DNA of 64,000 bases from Chthonomonas sp035294165 (GTDB lineage Bacteria; Armatimonadota; Chthonomonadetes; Chthonomonadales; Chthonomonadaceae), in assembly GCF_035294165.1 (NCBI RefSeq), contig NZ_DATGLN010000224.1, forward strand, positions 1-64,000, read 5' to 3'. A program made the translations under genes and the position numbers. The notes under the pieces were generated by a model that was not told the DNA's origin, did no database searches, and was given only the letters and a program-made list of their open reading frames with translations. The first letter of the stretch is position 1. Every line of letters starts with the position of its first letter. Below, in pieces: positions 15,282-25,548 of this stretch.

Positions 15282-16826
15282 ATGTCCAAGCCATTGCATA
15301 ACTTGATAGCAAGACTGCCGAATGCCGCCGTCTCCTCAACAAACAACCCACCCATTGCCGGAATTACCCACGATTCCCGTGCGGTTGGCCCCGGATGGCT
15401 TTTCGTATGCCTCATCGGCCAAAACTTCGACGGCCATCGCTTCGCTCCCCAAGCCGTTGAACAGGGGGCGGCTGCAGTGGTGGCACAGCAGAACGCTCTT
15501 GAAACGCTTGGCATTACGCTGCCCCCACACATCCCCATCGTTGAGGTGCCGGATACGCGCAAGGCGTTTCCTCTGCTCGCCTGCGCCTTTTACGACGATC
15601 CTTCGCATGCGCTGAAGGTGATCGGGGTTACGGGCACAAACGGCAAGACCACAACAACCCGTATGATCGCCAACATTTTACGCACCGCAGGAGAACGCGT
15701 GGGCACCATCGGCACGCTCGGCGCCGAACTCGATGGCGCAGCCCTGCCCAGTGAGCATACCACCCCAGAGGCCGACCAGCTGCAAGAACTTCTGGCCACC
15801 ATGCGCGATCAAGGCGCCGATTCGGTGGTGATGGAGGTCTCCTCCCATGCGCTGGCCCTCTATCGTACCGATGGCATCGCCTTTCGGGTGGGAGTGTTCA
15901 CCAACCTAACCCAAGATCACCTCGATTTTCACAAAACCATGGAGGCCTACTTCCACGCGAAGGCACGTCTCTTTACAGAATATCCGGTACTCTATCCACG
16001 TCCCGACAGAGCCGAGTTTATCTCCGTCATCAACGTCTCTCAATGGGAGGGCAGAGAGTTGGTGACTTTGGCACGGGGCGACATCATCACCTACTCCGTA
16101 GATGCTGCCGACCCTGCCGTGCTTCGCCCGGAATCGATCACGCTCTCAGCAACCTCCACGCGGTTTGTCGCCAGCTACGATTCCGGCACCGAGCGGTTCG
16201 AGCTGCCCATCAGCGTGCCGCTTGGAGGCGCCTTCCAAGTGGGAAACGCCCTCGCAGCCATTGCCACCTGTCTTCGGCTCGGCGTAGATAGGCAAACCAT
16301 TGTGCAGGGTTTAGCCACACTACCGCCCGTCCCCGGTCGCTTCGAGCCGGTACCCACAGCCGATAAGGGCTTCAGCGTCATTGTAGACTATGCCCATACG
16401 CCTGACGGGCTGCAGAACCTGCTGCAGTCCGCCCTTCGGCTCCAACCCAAACGGCTTCTCTGTGTCTTTGGATGCGGAGGTAATCGTGATAGAGGCAAAC
16501 GACCTATCATGGGCCATTTGGCCGCCACCATGAGCGACATCGCCATCATCACCTCCGATAACCCACGCCATGAAGACCCCAATGCCATCATTCAAGAGAT
16601 TCTGGCCGGCATAGACCCGGAGCACGACCCCCATATTAAGGCGCAGATCATCGTAGAGCCGGATAGACGCGCTGCCATCTATAAAGCCGTAGCGCTTGCA
16701 CAACCCGGCGATATGGTGCTTATTGCCGGCAAAGGCCATGAAGATTACCAGATTATAGGCGATACCAAGTTTCCCTTTGACGATCGGCAGGTAGCCCGCG
16801 AGGCGCTGCAAGGAGGAATGCCCTAA
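15282..16826 (+). CDS. murE: UDP-N-acetylmuramoyl-tripeptide synthetase MurE
   Basis: 514 residues from the ATG at 15282; an in-frame TTG five codons earlier is possible, and neither has a strong ribosome site. The Mur ligase ATP motif GVTGTNGKTTTT and the central-domain stretch HTTPEADQLQ are clear, as is DNPRHEDP near the C-terminus. DNPR is the signature commonly associated with meso-diaminopimelate as the added third residue. The enzyme acts in the cytoplasm, adding the third amino acid to UDP-MurNAc-L-Ala-D-Glu. Its TAA abuts the murF start. Confidence 0.95.
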   Translation: MSKPLHNLIARLPNAAVSSTNNPPIAGITHDSRAVGPGWLFVCLIGQNFDGHRFAPQAVEQGAAAVVAQQNALETLGITLPPHIPIVEVPDTRKAFPLLACAFYDDPSHALKVIGVTGTNGKTTTTRMIANILRTAGERVGTIGTLGAELDGAALPSEHTTPEADQLQELLATMRDQGADSVVMEVSSHALALYRTDGIAFRVGVFTNLTQDHLDFHKTMEAYFHAKARLFTEYPVLYPRPDRAEFISVINVSQWEGRELVTLARGDIITYSVDAADPAVLRPESITLSATSTRFVASYDSGTERFELPISVPLGGAFQVGNALAAIATCLRLGVDRQTIVQGLATLPPVPGRFEPVPTADKGFSVIVDYAHTPDGLQNLLQSALRLQPKRLLCVFGCGGNRDRGKRPIMGHLAATMSDIAIITSDNPRHEDPNAIIQEILAGIDPEHDPHIKAQIIVEPDRRAAIYKAVALAQPGDMVLIAGKGHEDYQIIGDTKFPFDDRQVAREALQGGMP

Positions 16827-18236
16827 ATGCCGCTCTTTTCCGTTCAATGGGCAGTCGAAGTTCTTAGTGCGCAGCTTATCGGTAGCCCCGACACCGTCGT
16901 CGAAAGCGTAAGCATAGATACCCGCACCCTTCAGCCGGGTGCCCTCTTTTTTGCCCTTACAGGCGAGCATACGGATGGACATCGTTTTCTGCAGCAGGCC
17001 GCCGAGCGCGGCGCCGTGGCTGCCGTAGTCAAAACTCCCTCGGACGATCTCCCCATCCCACAGATCGTGGTGCCTGAAACGCTTCGCGCTCTGGGCGATC
17101 TGGCCGCCCACTATCGTCGCCGCTTTCCCATCCCGCTGGTAGGCATCACCGGCAGCGTGGGAAAAACATCCACCAAAGAGCTGACGGCGGCCTTACTTCG
17201 CGCTCGATATGCAACCCTTTCCAACCCTAAAAACCTCAACACCGAGATCGGTGTTCCGCTTACCCTCTTCCAACTTACACCTCACCATGAGGTAGCTGTC
17301 TTAGAGATGGGGATGCGTGGACTAGGCCAAATTGACCGACTTGCCGAGATCGCCTCTCCCACCATCGGCGTCATCACTAGAATCGGCTACGCACACATCG
17401 AACTGCTAGGCTCTAGAGAAAAGATCGCCGAGGCAAAATCGGAACTACTCACGCGGCTGCCTGCAGAGGGCATCGCCGTTTTGCCGACGGAATGCGATTT
17501 TCTCCCCTATCTTCGCAGCCGTGTTCCTTCCACCTGCCGCATCATCACCTTTTCCGGCACAGGCGCCCCTGCCGACGTCTCGGTAAAACCGCTTGAAGTC
17601 GGTGATAGTGGATGTCCGCGATTAGCCTTAGACTTGCATGGTCAGCGCCATATGGTGCAGATGACGGCCCTGGGGGCCCACCAGGCGCACAATGCCGCGG
17701 CGGCTTTGGCGGTGGCCCTTGCCTTGGAAGTTCCTCTCGAAGAGGCGTTAACGGCTCTATCGCGCTGGTCAGGAGCGGAGGGCCGCATGACCTCACGCCG
17801 CGCACAAAACGGGGCATGCATTCTCGACGACTGCTATAATGCCGGCGTTGAAAGTATGCTGGCCGCCCTGCAAACGCTCTCGACCCTCACAGGCCCGGAA
17901 TACCGCGTTGCCGTTTTAGGCGATATGAAGGAGTTGGGCGACTTTGCGCCAGAAGCCCATCGGATGGTGGGGCAAGCCGTCGCCAAAATAGGTGTGCGCC
18001 TTCTCATTACCGTTGGCAATCTTGCCCAACAGATCGCCGAGGAGGCAAGGCGGAATCTTCAAGCAGGCGCCACCCTCTTGCATCAGCACTTCACAACTTC
18101 CGAAGAGGCGGCGAAAAACATTTGCATGTATGTTCGGCCATCCGACACGGTGCTGATTAAAGGCTCACGTGCCATGCAGATGGAGCAGATCGTGAGCGCC
18201 CTAACAGGCACACCGATAGGAGAGACGCATGCCTAA
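16827..18236 (+). CDS. murF: UDP-N-acetylmuramoyl-tripeptide-D-alanyl-D-alanine ligase MurF
   Basis: 469 residues. N-terminal SIDTRTLQPGALFFAL, the ATP-binding GITGSVGKTSTKE, and the family stretch NNAAA-like HNAAAALAVALAL are present, plus DDCYNAG near residue 335. MurF adds D-Ala-D-Ala, made by the Ddl encoded downstream, to the UDP-MurNAc-tripeptide. It follows murE directly and overlaps mraY by 8 bp, indicating translational coupling. Confidence 0.96.
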   Translation: MPLFSVQWAVEVLSAQLIGSPDTVVESVSIDTRTLQPGALFFALTGEHTDGHRFLQQAAERGAVAAVVKTPSDDLPIPQIVVPETLRALGDLAAHYRRRFPIPLVGITGSVGKTSTKELTAALLRARYATLSNPKNLNTEIGVPLTLFQLTPHHEVAVLEMGMRGLGQIDRLAEIASPTIGVITRIGYAHIELLGSREKIAEAKSELLTRLPAEGIAVLPTECDFLPYLRSRVPSTCRIITFSGTGAPADVSVKPLEVGDSGCPRLALDLHGQRHMVQMTALGAHQAHNAAAALAVALALEVPLEEALTALSRWSGAEGRMTSRRAQNGACILDDCYNAGVESMLAALQTLSTLTGPEYRVAVLGDMKELGDFAPEAHRMVGQAVAKIGVRLLITVGNLAQQIAEEARRNLQAGATLLHQHFTTSEEAAKNICMYVRPSDTVLIKGSRAMQMEQIVSALTGTPIGETHA

Positions 18237-19257
18237 GTTCATCTTCGGATTCATTGCGGCTTTTCTTCTTGCCTCTCTGCCTGGGCGAAGACTGATCGCA
18301 CGTCTGAGGGCCTTGCAAATCGGGCAAAACATCAGCGAGGATGCACCGCAAACCCATACTAAAAAGCAGGGCACGCCCACCATGGGAGGCCTTCTCATCC
18401 ATTTTGGGCTTACGCTTGTTATGTTGGCCTATATTGGCTTTTTTCAATGGGACATGCACCGACATCTCATCGGCGATCTCAAGCTCCTTCCTCTCCTGCT
18501 CCTCACTCTGGCCTTTGGCGCCATCGGTTTTCTGGACGACTATCTTAGTCTTAAAAGGGGAAAGAACCTCGGACTACGTGCACGCGAAAAGTTCCTGGCG
18601 CAGTGCCTTGTCGCCGCTCTCTTCGTCCTTTGGCTGGCGCTTAACTCGGCCCCTGGCACCACTCTGGTCAACATCGCTCCGGTGCAGCTCGGTTACTACA
18701 GCCCCATTGCCCTCTACGGTTTCTACTATCTGTTCTGCCTCCTGCTGATCGTGGGGTTTTCCAACGCAACTAATTTCGCAGATGGTCTCGATGGCCTCTC
18801 TGCAGGACTAAACCTCATAACAGCGTTGGCGCTGGCCGTGCTGGTCTCCTCCCCCGAGCCAAACGTCGCTTTCTTCTGCATTGCGCTAGCGGGTTCGCTG
18901 GCCGGTTTTCTTTGGTGGAATGCCCACCCTGCGCGCGTTTTTATGGGCGACACGGCCTCTTTAGCCATCGGTGCCGGCCTGGCCGGTGCGGCGATTATGG
19001 GGAAACAAGAGGTGGGGTTTTTAGTGGCCTCTCTCGTCTGCTGGGCCGAACTGGTCTCCGTCATCATCCAGGTGCTCGTTTTCAAATATCGCCGTAGGCG
19101 CCGTGGGCTAGACTACGCAAAAACCCACCGCGTGTTTCTTCGCACGCCGCTCCATCATCACTTTGAGGAGCTAGGTTGGCCCGAGACTCAGGTGGTACTT
19201 CGCTTTTGGCTGGCAGGCCTCGTATGTGCGGCGCTCGCGCTGCTTTGGAGATACTAG
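18229..19257 (+). CDS. mraY: Phospho-N-acetylmuramoyl-pentapeptide transferase MraY
   Basis: 342 residues, polytopic with about ten membrane helices. Motifs of the polyprenyl-phosphate transferase family are visible: KKQGTPTMGG, FLDDYLSLKR with the catalytic Asp pair, NATNFADGLDGL, and the HHHFEELGWPE loop near the C-terminus. It transfers phospho-MurNAc-pentapeptide to undecaprenyl phosphate, making lipid I at the inner face of the membrane. It overlaps murF by 8 bp and ends 2 bp before murD. Confidence 0.96.
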   Translation: MPKFIFGFIAAFLLASLPGRRLIARLRALQIGQNISEDAPQTHTKKQGTPTMGGLLIHFGLTLVMLAYIGFFQWDMHRHLIGDLKLLPLLLLTLAFGAIGFLDDYLSLKRGKNLGLRAREKFLAQCLVAALFVLWLALNSAPGTTLVNIAPVQLGYYSPIALYGFYYLFCLLLIVGFSNATNFADGLDGLSAGLNLITALALAVLVSSPEPNVAFFCIALAGSLAGFLWWNAHPARVFMGDTASLAIGAGLAGAAIMGKQEVGFLVASLVCWAELVSVIIQVLVFKYRRRRRGLDYAKTHRVFLRTPLHHHFEELGWPETQVVLRFWLAGLVCAALALLWRY

Positions 19258-19259
19258 AG

Positions 19260-20687
19260 ATGCAACCCATCGGCAACTGGAAAGGCAAACAGATTACCGT
19301 GGTGGGTGCCGGAAGAAGTGGCCTCGCCGCCGCCGAGGTGTTGCACCAACTCGGTGCAGAGGTGTTGGTGGCCGATCAAAAACCGCCCGAACAGATGCCG
19401 GCAACAACGATAGCGAAATTGAGGGAGATGGGAGTGCCCCTATTCGCGCCGGCCAACCCAGAGAACGCCTTCTATCCGGATACACAGCTCGTCGTTACCA
19501 GCCCCGGAGTACCAAAGCAGAATCCCCTGCTTCAGCACGCCCTCCAAAGGGGTATTCCCATCTGGTCGGAGATAGAGCTGGCCTATCGTCTTACCGACCT
19601 ACCCATTGTGGCCATAACCGGCACCAACGGCAAAACCACCACCACCCTGCTCGTTGCGGCCATGCTCGATGCTGGCAACATCCCGGCCGCCCCCTGCGGC
19701 AACATCAGCGCCGATGAGATCAAAAAAACGTTGGTGGAGGCGGCAATGCAACGAGATGCCGCCAAAGCGATGGTGCTCGTAGCGGAAGTGTCGAGTTTTC
19801 AGCTCGAATGGACGCAGAGTTTTCGACCGAAAATAGGCGTGCTTACCAACATCACCGCCGACCACTTGGATAGGTATGCAAGCCTAGAGGAGTACGCCCA
19901 AACAAAAGCGCGGCTCTTCGCCTATCAAACAGCCGAGGATTTCGCCGTTCTTAATGCCGATGACCCCGTCACGCAAACGCTGAATATCAGCGACTTTCGC
20001 GCGCAACTCTGCTGGTTTAGCGCTTATAGAGAGCCGGCAGGCCCCATCGCTGCGTGGCGCAATGGGGATTGGCTTTTCTATCGCTCCCCTTCGACTGCAA
20101 CCATCCGTCTCTTGTCTTTAGCGGATTTTCCAAAATCCCTGCCCGGCATTCACAGCGTCGAGAACGTGTTGGCCGCCGCCATCACAGCTCTGCTGCTTGG
20201 AGCCAACCCGGAAGCCGTCGTGGAGGCCGTCCGGCGTTTCAAAGGGGTACCCCATCGCATGGAGCTTGTTGCCGAGAGCGAGGGAGTTATCTATATCAAT
20301 AACAGCATGTGCACCAACATCGCCGCCGCCGTGCGCTCGTTGGAAGCGCTCTCGCAGCCGGCCATCGTTATTGCCGGCGGAGCAGAGAAAAACTTGGACT
20401 TTGCGCCGCTCACGCCGGCGCTTGTGCGCCATGCAAAAGCCCTTGTGCTTATCGGTGAGGCAGCCGAACGTATGGAGCAGACCTTTAGAAAAGGAGGGTT
20501 TCAGGCCATCTATCGCGCGGCTTCGCTGGATGAAGCGGTCCGCATGGCACGCGCTCTCGCCTCGCCGGGAGATATCGTCATTCTATCGCCTGCTTGTGCA
20601 AGTTTCGACATGTTTGCCAATTTTGAAGCTCGTGGTGCCGCTTTCCGCTCCGCTGTTAAAACCCTTCTCAAGGAGCCAAAACGATGA
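19260..20687 (+). CDS. murD: UDP-N-acetylmuramoylalanine-D-glutamate ligase MurD
   Basis: 475 residues from the ATG at 19260, 2 bp after mraY; an upstream in-frame start lies within mraY and is rejected. The N-terminal Rossmann region (VVGAGRSGLAAAE), ATP-binding AITGTNGKTTTT, central LTNITADHLDRY and C-terminal LSPACASFDMF are all typical. It adds D-Glu to UDP-MurNAc-L-Ala. Its stop overlaps the ftsW start by 4 bp (ATGA). Confidence 0.95.
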   Translation: MQPIGNWKGKQITVVGAGRSGLAAAEVLHQLGAEVLVADQKPPEQMPATTIAKLREMGVPLFAPANPENAFYPDTQLVVTSPGVPKQNPLLQHALQRGIPIWSEIELAYRLTDLPIVAITGTNGKTTTTLLVAAMLDAGNIPAAPCGNISADEIKKTLVEAAMQRDAAKAMVLVAEVSSFQLEWTQSFRPKIGVLTNITADHLDRYASLEEYAQTKARLFAYQTAEDFAVLNADDPVTQTLNISDFRAQLCWFSAYREPAGPIAAWRNGDWLFYRSPSTATIRLLSLADFPKSLPGIHSVENVLAAAITALLLGANPEAVVEAVRRFKGVPHRMELVAESEGVIYINNSMCTNIAAAVRSLEALSQPAIVIAGGAEKNLDFAPLTPALVRHAKALVLIGEAAERMEQTFRKGGFQAIYRAASLDEAVRMARALASPGDIVILSPACASFDMFANFEARGAAFRSAVKTLLKEPKR

Positions 20688-21889
20688 GCACATCGCGCCA
20701 ACCGGAGCTAGGGCTTTTCGTTACCGCTGTTGTCCTTACGGTGATTGGGCTTTGGATGGTCCTAGATACCAGTTATGCCCAAACGCTCTATAACATGCAC
20801 TTAGCGCACGATCCGTTCTTCTTTGTAAAACGACAGGCGATCGGCGCTTTCATCGGCTTCTGTGTGCTTGGCCTGCTTCTCTACACCGACTATCGCCGGT
20901 TGCGTGTCGCCGCCATCCCCGCGCTGCTTGTAGGGATTGGGCTGCTCATAGCGGTTCATCTTCCCCACATAGGCATCCGAATGAACGGCGCCGCTCGCTG
21001 GATACACCTTGGCCCACTCAGCTTTCAACCCTCCGAAGTTGCCAAGCTCTGCCTCATCCTCTATGTAGCCGCCCGCCTCTCGGTGCCCCGTATCGAGGGT
21101 TCAAAAGAGTTGACACGTTCGCGCCGACCAAAAACGGTTGTCTCAATCGAGCATTTAGCGCCGGTTTTTCTGCTGAGCCTCCTCTATCTCATGCTCATTG
21201 AGAGACAGCCAGACCTCGGCACCGCCTTTGTGTTGTTCCTTACCTTGCTTACCCAACTCTTTCTGGCCGGTGTGCGTAAACGGCACCTTCTGCTTTTCGC
21301 CGGCATGATCGCCTTCTTGGTGCTTATCACAAGCCTTTTTGGGAGAGCTGGCGGAAATAGACAAGAGCGGATTCTCGCCTTTCTGCATCCTCAAAAAGAC
21401 CTTCAGGGCATCGGCTATCAAATCTATCATGCCCGCTTGGCCGTAGGCTCTGGAGAATGGACAGGGCTGGGGCTGGGCAACGGAAGGGAGAAATACTACC
21501 TTCCACAGGCCGATTCGGATTTCGTTTTTGCAACCTATGCCGAAGAAACAGGCCTGGTAGGGGTCTGCGTCTTATTGCTGCTTTTTGGCATCATTAGCTG
21601 GCGCGGCTTCGCCATTGCACGCTACACGTCCGACCGTTTTGGGGCGCTTCTTGCTGCCGGCTTAACCGCCCTCATCACCTGGCAGGCCATCGTTAATGTT
21701 GCCGTGGCTTCCGACTCGATTCCGGCAACGGGCGTTCCTCTGCCCTTCATCAGCTATGGTTCGACATCTCTTGTTCTTATGTTGGCTGCTATCGGTCTGC
21801 TTATGAACATCGCCCACCAGGCCGTCCTTTCCAAGCGGCCGGCTACAGAGAAAATTTCTTCATCTCCAACATGGGAGGGTTCGCCGTGA
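20684..21889 (+). CDS. ftsW: Septal peptidoglycan glycosyltransferase FtsW (SEDS family)
   Basis: 401 residues with about ten membrane helices. SEDS features include GAARWIHLGPLSFQPSEVAK in the first half, ERQPDLGTAFV with the conserved Asp, and FISYGSTSLV near the C-terminus. FtsW polymerises lipid II at the septum together with FtsI. A polar insertion of about 25 residues (SVPRIEGSKELTRSRRPKTV) lies after the second conserved block. ATGA overlap with murD. Confidence 0.95.
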   Translation: MSTSRQPELGLFVTAVVLTVIGLWMVLDTSYAQTLYNMHLAHDPFFFVKRQAIGAFIGFCVLGLLLYTDYRRLRVAAIPALLVGIGLLIAVHLPHIGIRMNGAARWIHLGPLSFQPSEVAKLCLILYVAARLSVPRIEGSKELTRSRRPKTVVSIEHLAPVFLLSLLYLMLIERQPDLGTAFVLFLTLLTQLFLAGVRKRHLLLFAGMIAFLVLITSLFGRAGGNRQERILAFLHPQKDLQGIGYQIYHARLAVGSGEWTGLGLGNGREKYYLPQADSDFVFATYAEETGLVGVCVLLLLFGIISWRGFAIARYTSDRFGALLAAGLTALITWQAIVNVAVASDSIPATGVPLPFISYGSTSLVLMLAAIGLLMNIAHQAVLSKRPATEKISSSPTWEGSP

Positions 21890-23031
21890 GAGTGGTGGTG
21901 ACCGGAGGAGGAACCGGTGGCCATATCTTTCCCGCTCTGGCCGTGGCCGAAAGCCTTACTCAACTTCGCCCCGAAGCGGAGGTGCTCTATATCGGCAGCG
22001 CTAACGGCATGGAAGCCCAGCTCGTTCCAGAATACGGTTGGCCTTTTCAGCCTATCGCCGCCCGCAAACTTCGCAAACTGCTTTCCCCTTCAACCTTGTT
22101 GGTTCTCTGGTCGCTTTGGAACGGTTACAAGGAGGCGCGAATCTATCTTCGGAGGTTTCGGGCCGAAGCGGTGCTCGGCACCGGCGGTTATGTGGCCGCG
22201 GCGGCCGTATTGGCGGCCGCACGTGAGGGCATTCCGTCCGTTATCTGTTCCCCCGATGTTGTGCCAGGCCGCACCAATCGCCTCCTTGCCCGATGGGCAC
22301 AGCGCATCTGCATCGCTTTTCCCGCTTCCGCCGCTTACTTTCCGCCGGGCCGCGTGGTGCTTACGGGTTTGCCGCTACGAAAAGGCATCATCGCTCCGAA
22401 ACAGATCACGCCTCAAGAGGCAAGACAACACTTTCCCGGTCTGTCCCCCAATCGCTTCACCCTGCTGGTGCTGGGTGGAAGCCAAGGCGCGCGCGCCATT
22501 AATCAGGTGGTTGCGGAATCGGCCTCCGTTTTGCTGGGGGCCGGGGTGCAGGTTCTCCATCAGATAGGAAAGCGCGACTTCTCCGAGTTTTCGACCCTGC
22601 TCGAAAGGCGTGACCTGGCAAACAGAGAGGGCTACCATTCGTTTGCATTCCTAGCAATGGAAGAGATGGCCTACGCCTACCGTGCTGCCGATCTCGTGCT
22701 GTGTCGTGGCGGCGTCTCTAGCCTTTCAGAGATTTTAGCTAATGGACTCCCCTCCATTGTAGTGCCCCTGCCGACAGCTTATGCCGACCACCAAACCCAT
22801 AATGCCCGCGCTTTAGAGCAGGCCGGAGCCGCCCTGTTGCTTCCCCAAGCTTCGTTAACACCAGAGCGGCTGACACAACTTGTTTTGGAGCTAAAGAACG
22901 AAGCGACTCGGCGTGAGCAGATGCACTATGCCGCCCTGGCTTTGGGCCGCCCCGACGCCGCCGAATCGGTCGCCAACGAAATTCTCTCCATCGTCGAGGC
23001 CCAACAGGGTAAAATAGCTTCTTTAAAGTAG
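21886..23031 (+). CDS. murG: UDP-GlcNAc:lipid I N-acetylglucosaminyltransferase MurG
   Basis: 381 residues from the GTG at 21886 (GTGA overlap with the ftsW stop), preceded by GGGAGG at 21873-21878; an ATG five codons upstream is less well placed. The Gly-rich loop VTGGGTGGHIFPALA opens the protein, and the second domain has LGGSQGARAIN and CRGGVSSLSEILANGLPSIVVPLP, the UDP-GlcNAc site. The enzyme converts lipid I to lipid II at the cytoplasmic membrane face. Confidence 0.96.
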   Translation: MRVVVTGGGTGGHIFPALAVAESLTQLRPEAEVLYIGSANGMEAQLVPEYGWPFQPIAARKLRKLLSPSTLLVLWSLWNGYKEARIYLRRFRAEAVLGTGGYVAAAAVLAAAREGIPSVICSPDVVPGRTNRLLARWAQRICIAFPASAAYFPPGRVVLTGLPLRKGIIAPKQITPQEARQHFPGLSPNRFTLLVLGGSQGARAINQVVAESASVLLGAGVQVLHQIGKRDFSEFSTLLERRDLANREGYHSFAFLAMEEMAYAYRAADLVLCRGGVSSLSEILANGLPSIVVPLPTAYADHQTHNARALEQAGAALLLPQASLTPERLTQLVLELKNEATRREQMHYAALALGRPDAAESVANEILSIVEAQQGKIASLK

Positions 23032-23044
23032 GAACATTATCGCT

Positions 23045-24463
23045 ATGCTCAAAGAGCTGCCAAAACATATTCATTTCATCGGCGTTGCCGGTGTGGGGAT
23101 GAGTGCCCTCGCCCAGGCGGCATTGTCCAGAGGTATAAAGGTGAGCGGGTCCGACCCTCATGCGCAGGCCGACTCCAACCCGGCCGTGGCCAGGCTTTTA
23201 AAGGAGGGCGCCGTGATATTCGATTTTCATGCCCGTGAAAACCTCGCGCCATCCGTTGAAATGGTGGTTGCTTCAGCTGCCGTTCCAGAAGACAACCCAG
23301 AGTTGCAAGAGGCCTATCGTAGAGGACTGCCCGTCCTTACGCGAGCGGCCTTTCTCGGTGCCCTAATGGATGATCACCCCGGCCCCACCCTAGCCGTAGC
23401 CGGCACACACGGCAAAACCACCACCACGGCGATGATCGGCGTTATGCTGCAACAGGCCGGTAAAGACCCCACTGTTTTCGTTGGCGCCGAAGTGCCTCAG
23501 CTGGGTGGGAACGCCCGTATCGGCGCGCCATCGGCTCCCTTCGTTACCGAAGCTTGCGAAGCCTACGGCTCTTTTCTGCATCTTCATCCCCACTATGCCG
23601 TGATCACCAACATCGAGGCCGATCATTTGGACTACTATCAGACTTCTGAAAACGTGGTGAGCAGCTTTCGCAACTTTGCAGCCCAAATCCGCTCTGCCGA
23701 GGGCGCGCTGATCGTGTGCCGAGATGATCCGGGGGTGCAACAGCTTCTCAAAACCTTCCACCCGTCTTGCGCCCTCTACACCTATAGTCTCAACGATGTT
23801 AAAATTTTAGAGGAGGGTCAACACACCCGCTTCCTTTGGAACCACGGAGGGCGTGAGCTAACAATAACCCTTTCCCTTCCTGGCCGACATAATCTGCTCA
23901 ATGCCCTTGCGGCCGCTTTAGCCGGTCAGCTCTTTGGTCTTACCGAGACACAGATCGCACAAGGACTGGCCGCATTTACCGGTGTGGAACGCCGACAGGA
24001 GCCGATCGGTACGGTGAGCCTGCCGAACGGCACCATCCAGATTATAGATGACTACGCCCACCACCCAACGGAAATCCATGCCACCCTTGCAGCCCAACGT
24101 CAAGCCCATCCCCATTCTCGTCTTCTTGTGGTATTTCAACCCCATCTCTACAGTCGAACCCGCGACTTTCTCAACGAGTTTGCTGCAGCGCTTGCTGAAG
24201 CCGATGCGGTTATCGTTACCGATATCTATCCGGCACGTGAACGTCCCATCCCCGGCGTGCGTACAGCCGATATCGTGCATGGCGTTGTACGCCTAAAACC
24301 CTCAATTCCGGCCATCTTTCTGCCCAATAAAACCGACGCTCCCAAAATGCTACACGCCTTAGCCCAACCCGGCGATGTCGTGCTGTTTCTTGGAGCCGGC
24401 GATATTCGTGATGAGGCCGTCTCCTTCTTCCATCTTCTCCAAAAGGCAGGGCTTGCCGAATGA
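23045..24463 (+). CDS. murC: UDP-N-acetylmuramate-L-alanine ligase MurC
   Basis: 472 residues. Typical N-terminus (IHFIGVAGVGMSALAQAA), ATP motif AGTHGKTTTTAM, and C-terminal IIDDYAHHPTEIHATL and FQPHLYSRTRDFL. MurC attaches L-Ala to UDP-MurNAc as the first step of stem peptide synthesis. In many bacteria murB follows murC; here ddl follows directly, with a 4-bp overlap, and murB is not in the window. Confidence 0.96.
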   Translation: MLKELPKHIHFIGVAGVGMSALAQAALSRGIKVSGSDPHAQADSNPAVARLLKEGAVIFDFHARENLAPSVEMVVASAAVPEDNPELQEAYRRGLPVLTRAAFLGALMDDHPGPTLAVAGTHGKTTTTAMIGVMLQQAGKDPTVFVGAEVPQLGGNARIGAPSAPFVTEACEAYGSFLHLHPHYAVITNIEADHLDYYQTSENVVSSFRNFAAQIRSAEGALIVCRDDPGVQQLLKTFHPSCALYTYSLNDVKILEEGQHTRFLWNHGGRELTITLSLPGRHNLLNALAAALAGQLFGLTETQIAQGLAAFTGVERRQEPIGTVSLPNGTIQIIDDYAHHPTEIHATLAAQRQAHPHSRLLVVFQPHLYSRTRDFLNEFAAALAEADAVIVTDIYPARERPIPGVRTADIVHGVVRLKPSIPAIFLPNKTDAPKMLHALAQPGDVVLFLGAGDIRDEAVSFFHLLQKAGLAE

Positions 24464-25548
24464 CCCCGACCGATAGAAAATGCAGGGTACTGGTTTTAAT
24501 GGGCGGCAGCTCCTCCGAGCGAGCCGTCTCTCTGTCGAGTGGCAAGATGATTCTCGAAGCGCTCGATCCGTCGCGCTACGAGGCCACAGGAGCCGACATG
24601 GATGCTCTGTTTCGTTTAGCCGTGGAGCATTTAGTTAGCCTGTCGGAAGCAGGAAAACCGCTGCCTGGCGCCGAATGGTTAGAAAAACAACTTCATCGCA
24701 TTTTGCCTGCCCAAACCGCCCAGCGTCCCGATGTCGTTTTCATCGCTTTGCATGGGCGAAACGGTGAAGATGGTAGAGTTCAAGGCCTCCTCGATCTACT
24801 CGGCATACCCTACACGGGTTCAGGCGTTTTGGCCAGCGCTTTGGCAATGAACAAGCATATCTCCAAACAACTCTTTCGGGCCGACGGCCTGCCGACCGTC
24901 CCCGACATCGCCGTGGCACGCGGAAAAATCCCGCCGCTAACTTCTTTATTGGAAAACATCACGTCGCAATGGGGCGGCCTTCCTGTGTTCGTAAAGCCCA
25001 ACGAAGAAGGCTCCAGCGTGGGATGTACTCTCGTGGAACGCCCGGAACAGCTTGAGACCGCCATCGAAACCGCCCTCTGCTACGATACTTTGGCACTTAT
25101 TGAACCGTATGTATCCGGAACCGAGATAACGGTCGGCGTTCTGGAACACCCGGAGTCTGGCGAATTGGAAGCGTTGCCAGTTGTGGAAATCGTTCCGAGA
25201 GCGACTTATTATGATTATAATAGCAAATATACTATCGGCGGTAGCGAGCATATCATTCCGGCGCGGCTCCCTTTCGAGGTGCTCTCGAAAGCCCAGCAGG
25301 TTGCGCGACGCTGCCATGAGCTATTGGGATGTCGTGGCATGTCCCGCACCGACATGATCGTCAAGAACCAGGAACCGTTGGTCTTAGAAGTGAACACGAT
25401 TCCGGGCATGACGCCTACAAGCCTCTTGCCCGACGCTGCGGCCTTTGCCGGAATTTCGTTTACCGAACTGGTCGAACGGCTCATCCGCTGTGCCCTCCGT
25501 CAGGCAGCTACCCCAAAACAGGAGACGACCACGGCTTATGATGGCTGA
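24460..25548 (+). CDS. ddl: D-alanine-D-alanine ligase
   Basis: 362 residues, ATP-grasp fold. Recognisable are VLMGGSSSERAVSL at the start, ALHGRNGEDGRVQG, FVKPNEEGSSVGCT, and the metal-binding VLEVNTIPGMTPTSL near the end. The product D-Ala-D-Ala is the substrate of MurF, encoded in the same operon. The TYYDYNSKYT loop near the active site is the Ddl-type ω-loop region with Tyr, as expected for D-Ala rather than D-lactate. It overlaps murC by 4 bp and ftsQ by 11 bp. Confidence 0.95.
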   Translation: MTPTDRKCRVLVLMGGSSSERAVSLSSGKMILEALDPSRYEATGADMDALFRLAVEHLVSLSEAGKPLPGAEWLEKQLHRILPAQTAQRPDVVFIALHGRNGEDGRVQGLLDLLGIPYTGSGVLASALAMNKHISKQLFRADGLPTVPDIAVARGKIPPLTSLLENITSQWGGLPVFVKPNEEGSSVGCTLVERPEQLETAIETALCYDTLALIEPYVSGTEITVGVLEHPESGELEALPVVEIVPRATYYDYNSKYTIGGSEHIIPARLPFEVLSKAQQVARRCHELLGCRGMSRTDMIVKNQEPLVLEVNTIPGMTPTSLLPDAAAFAGISFTELVERLIRCALRQAATPKQETTTAYDG